This document shows, piece after piece, positions 14,681 through 17,301 of a DNA stretch of 17,301 nt (within the stretch, counting starts at the first letter, position 1; each line of letters starts with the position of its first letter). The notes below the pieces were generated by a model. The model searched no databases, had not been told where the DNA came from, and was given only the letters and a program-made list of their open reading frames with translations. This DNA is from MAG-120531 sp041163765 (GTDB lineage: Bacteria > Bacteroidota > Bacteroidia > Flavobacteriales > Flavobacteriaceae), in assembly GCA_041163765.1 (NCBI GenBank), contig JBEAQS010000132.1:1-17301 (forward strand), written 5' to 3'. A program made the translations under genes and the position numbers.

Positions 14681-17215
14681 ATGAAAAAATTGATCAGTTA
14701 TGCTTTAATCGCCTGTTTGGCCGCATTAAAGCTCCACGCACAGATAACCACTCCAGAAGCGTTTTTGGGTTATCCATTAGGTAAGCGATTCACTCCACAC
14801 CACAAAATGGTGGACTATTTTAAGGAAGTAGCGGAACAAAATCCGAATATCAAATTGATACCCTATGGGGAAACAAATGAAAAGAGGCCTTTGTTCGTGG
14901 CGGTATTGGCCAGTGCGGAAAACATGGCTCGGCTGGAACAAATCAGAACTGACAACCTAAAACGTTCAGGGCTTATTCCAGGAAATCCAACTACTCAGGT
15001 ACCCATCAACTGGATGTCTTTTAACGTGCACGGAAATGAATCCGTCGGTATGGAAGCAGCGATAGCTACCTTTCACACTTTAGCTGATCCGTCAAATACC
15101 CAAGTTCAGTCTTGGCTAAAGGACCAAGTCGTGGTGATCGATCCATGCATTAACCCCGATGGAAGAGATCGATATGCGATGTGGTACAACCAAAAAATGA
15201 ATACTGTTCTGCAGACGGATCCGCAATCCATGGAGCACAGTGAACCCTGGCCTGGAGGAAGGGCCAACCATTATTTATTTGACCTCAACAGAGACTGGGC
15301 GTGGCAAGTTCAGGTGGAAAGTCAACAAAGACTTAAACTTTACCAGCAGTGGATGCCTCAGCTACATATAGATTTTCACGAGCAAGGAATCGACAACCCA
15401 TTTTACATGGCGCCTGCAGCAGAACCACTTCACGCTCAACTTTCTCCCTACCAACATCAATTCCAAGATATGTTTGGACGTAACACGGCCAAATATTTTG
15501 ACCAAATGGGTCGTTTTTATTTTACCAAAGAACGTTATGACCTTCTCTATCCCGCCTATGGAGACACCTATCCTATGTACAACGGGGCCATTGGGATAAC
15601 TATTGAACAAGGCGGCGGAGGAAGAGCGGGAATCGGCATGCGCAACACAGTGGGAGACACTGTTACCCTTGCGCACAGAATTGAAGGTCATTACACCGCA
15701 GCGCTTTCCGCAGTGGAAATGACCAGCATTCACAAAGAGGAATTACTCAAACAGTACAGCACTTATTTCCAATCAAATACTTCTGCTCCAAAAGGCAAAT
15801 ACAAAAGTTTTGTCATCAAACGAGAGAGCAACCCCGCGCAACTGGAAAAACTCTTGGCGTTGTTGGACAAAAACGGCATTCAGTACCAAAGAGCTAAATC
15901 AAAATCAGGGGTTAAAGGGTACGCTTACCAAAGTGGTCAACCTCAAGCCGTGTTCTCCGTATCGGATCAAGATTTATTGATCAGTGCTTATCAACCAAAA
16001 TCAGTGTTGACACAAGTGCTTTTTGAGCCCAATCCTCAACTGAATGACTCGATCACTTACGACATTACCAGTTGGTCTATGCCCTATGCCTATGGGCTAA
16101 ACGCTTATGCTACGGAAGATAAATTAGTGGGGCAGGGTACATTCAACATACCCATAAAAGATATTCAACTACCTGACCAAACGCCAGTGGCCTACATTGC
16201 TGCCTGGCAAGGAACCAAACACGCTGCCTTTCTAGCTCAATTACTCCGGGCCAATATTCGGGTAAAGTATGCCGAAAACCCATTTAGCGTAGGTGGAAAA
16301 AGCTATCCCCAAGGAAGCTTATTAATCACCAAAGGCGGTAACCAACACCATAAAGATTTTGACCAAAAAGTCATCGAGTTGGCTCGCCAAAATCAGGTTG
16401 AACTAGAAACGTCTCTAACGGGTTATGTAGATTCGGGAAATGATTTTGGATCTCCAGAAATTCGAGTCATTAAGGCTCCTAAAATCGCGTTGGTAGGTGG
16501 ATCTGGCACCTCATCGTTAAACTATGGAGAAATCTGGCATTTCTTTGAGCAAGAGCTTAAATATCCATTGGCCCAACTAGAGGTTTCATCATTAAACAGC
16601 GCTGATTTAAGCAAATACGATGTCCTTATACTGCCCTCTTTATTTGGAAGTGCTGTCCAGGATCGATCCAAACAAAAACTCACTGAGTGGGTAAAAGCAG
16701 GGGGGAAACTAATCGCTATGGATGGCGCCTTAGGGTTATTTGTGGATCAAGAGGGTTATGGACTAAAAACCTACAGCACAGCAGAGCAAAAAAAGACCGC
16801 CGATAAACGGGCAGATGAAATTGCCGCCAAAGAGCGTTTGGCACCCCATAAACAAGCGGAGCGTTTGGCTATTTCAAATGAAGCTACTGGAGCCATCTAC
16901 CAAGTCACTATGGATACCACGCATCCCTTGGGATACGGCACCCAAGGCATCTACTACACCTTAAAAAACAACAGCAATAGGTATGCCTATTTAGACCATG
17001 GAGTCAATGCCGGTATTATCCAATCAGCCAATGCATACAGAACTGGCTTTATTGGATACAAGATCAAAGAGCAAATGGCTGAGTCCTTGGTGATTGGTAC
17101 CGAACGAATCGGAAGAGGTCACCTGGTATACTTTGCCGACAACCCCATTTTCAGGGGCTTTTGGGAAAGTGGTAAATTGGTGTTGTCCAACGCCATTTTC
17201 CTGGTCGGGCAATAG
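14681..17215 (+). CDS. Secreted M14 family zinc carboxypeptidase with C-terminal GATase-like domain
   Basis: This 844-residue exported metallopeptidase probably removes C-terminal residues from peptides outside the cytoplasm. A signal peptide ends LHA before Gln21. The M14 catalytic domain occupies roughly residues 35-350. Zinc ligands are His117 and Glu120 in NVHGNESVG and His233 in HIDFHEQG; the general base is Glu309 in GITIEQGGGG. CINPDGRDRY and FDLNRDWAW are further family segments. The later part has a long linker domain and, from about residue 600, a Rossmann-like segment (KIALVGGSGTSSLNYGEIW, then YDVLILPSLFG) resembling class I glutamine-amidotransferase-like domains that often end Bacteroidota M14 proteins; I see no clear catalytic triad there. 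There is no C-terminal sorting domain or anchor. It stands alone between the tmRNA terminator and its own terminator. Family assignment is secure; substrate unknown. Confidence 0.93.
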   Translation: MKKLISYALIACLAALKLHAQITTPEAFLGYPLGKRFTPHHKMVDYFKEVAEQNPNIKLIPYGETNEKRPLFVAVLASAENMARLEQIRTDNLKRSGLIPGNPTTQVPINWMSFNVHGNESVGMEAAIATFHTLADPSNTQVQSWLKDQVVVIDPCINPDGRDRYAMWYNQKMNTVLQTDPQSMEHSEPWPGGRANHYLFDLNRDWAWQVQVESQQRLKLYQQWMPQLHIDFHEQGIDNPFYMAPAAEPLHAQLSPYQHQFQDMFGRNTAKYFDQMGRFYFTKERYDLLYPAYGDTYPMYNGAIGITIEQGGGGRAGIGMRNTVGDTVTLAHRIEGHYTAALSAVEMTSIHKEELLKQYSTYFQSNTSAPKGKYKSFVIKRESNPAQLEKLLALLDKNGIQYQRAKSKSGVKGYAYQSGQPQAVFSVSDQDLLISAYQPKSVLTQVLFEPNPQLNDSITYDITSWSMPYAYGLNAYATEDKLVGQGTFNIPIKDIQLPDQTPVAYIAAWQGTKHAAFLAQLLRANIRVKYAENPFSVGGKSYPQGSLLITKGGNQHHKDFDQKVIELARQNQVELETSLTGYVDSGNDFGSPEIRVIKAPKIALVGGSGTSSLNYGEIWHFFEQELKYPLAQLEVSSLNSADLSKYDVLILPSLFGSAVQDRSKQKLTEWVKAGGKLIAMDGALGLFVDQEGYGLKTYSTAEQKKTADKRADEIAAKERLAPHKQAERLAISNEATGAIYQVTMDTTHPLGYGTQGIYYTLKNNSNRYAYLDHGVNAGIIQSANAYRTGFIGYKIKEQMAESLVIGTERIGRGHLVYFADNPIFRGFWESGKLVLSNAIFLVGQ

Positions 17216-17233
17216 TGCCTTTCAGGGTATGCT

Positions 17234-17269
17234 GAATAAAAAAACGCCCGAAAGGGCGTTTTTTTATTC
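17234..17269. terminator. Perfect bidirectional terminator with GAAA tetraloop
   Basis: GAAT-A7-CGCCC (17234-17249) pairs without mismatch to GGGCG-T7-ATTC (17254-17269) around a GAAA loop, giving 16 base pairs. The A7 and T7 tracts allow use from both strands, suggesting a convergent minus-strand gene beyond the right edge. Confidence 0.93.
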
Positions 17270-17301
17270 GTAGCAGTATACTAAAACTTTGAGCAGATCC
17301 T

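Noticed and set aside
15362..15733. A 123-residue minus-strand frame opposite the M14 peptidase
   Set aside because: It overlaps the zinc-site region of a clear gene and shows no motif of its own.
17264..17301. Possible 3' end of a minus-strand gene at the right edge
   Set aside because: Two minus frames reach stops here (CTA at 17281-17283 or TTA at 17264-17266) and the terminator is bidirectional, so a convergent gene is likely beyond the edge, but about ten codons are too few to call it.

Overview
The window looks like chromosomal core sequence of a Bacteroidota bacterium, probably Flavobacteriales or a near relative (order is inferred). The evidence is: promoter boxes of the TAnnTTTG type instead of -35/-10 hexamers; A/T-rich start regions without Shine-Dalgarno sequences; four signal peptides each followed directly by Gln; a DUF2911 protein; a TonB-receptor-like outer-membrane barrel paired with a large periplasmic TPR protein; and a tmRNA tag reading GENNYALAA. 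I see no insertion sequence, prophage, CRISPR array, toxin-antitoxin pair or tRNA gene.

Layout, left to right. (1) 1-1345, minus: asparagine synthetase B, cut by the left edge. (2) 1553-2071, plus: secreted DUF2911 protein with a strong terminator. (3) 2121-8508, minus: a tight three-gene envelope operon, transcribed as TPR protein, plug-less outer-membrane barrel, then amidohydrolase lipoprotein, with gaps of only 3 and 4 bases. (4) 8630-10081, plus, divergent from that operon: ftsE and a polyphosphate glucokinase-type gene, joined stop-to-start, then a bidirectional terminator. (5) 10138-14099, minus: typA, kdsA and a saccharopine-dehydrogenase-like gene, each with its own recognisable -7 box. 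(6) 14177-14573, plus: tmRNA (ssrA). (7) 14681-17215, plus: a secreted M14 zinc carboxypeptidase with a C-terminal GATase-like domain, followed by a perfect GNRA-loop terminator near the right edge.

Most genes are housekeeping: amide nitrogen and asparagine, Kdo for lipopolysaccharide, lysine metabolism, ribosome-associated GTPase, ribosome rescue, and division ABC ATPase. The part most likely to hide something undescribed is the TPR/barrel/lipoprotein operon facing ftsE. It pairs a roughly 1000-residue periplasmic TPR scaffold with a barrel that lacks a visible TonB plug, and its function cannot be read from sequence alone. I found no clear evidence of a wholly new system. The other findings are promoter architecture, start-codon corrections, residue substitutions and RNA-structure observations.
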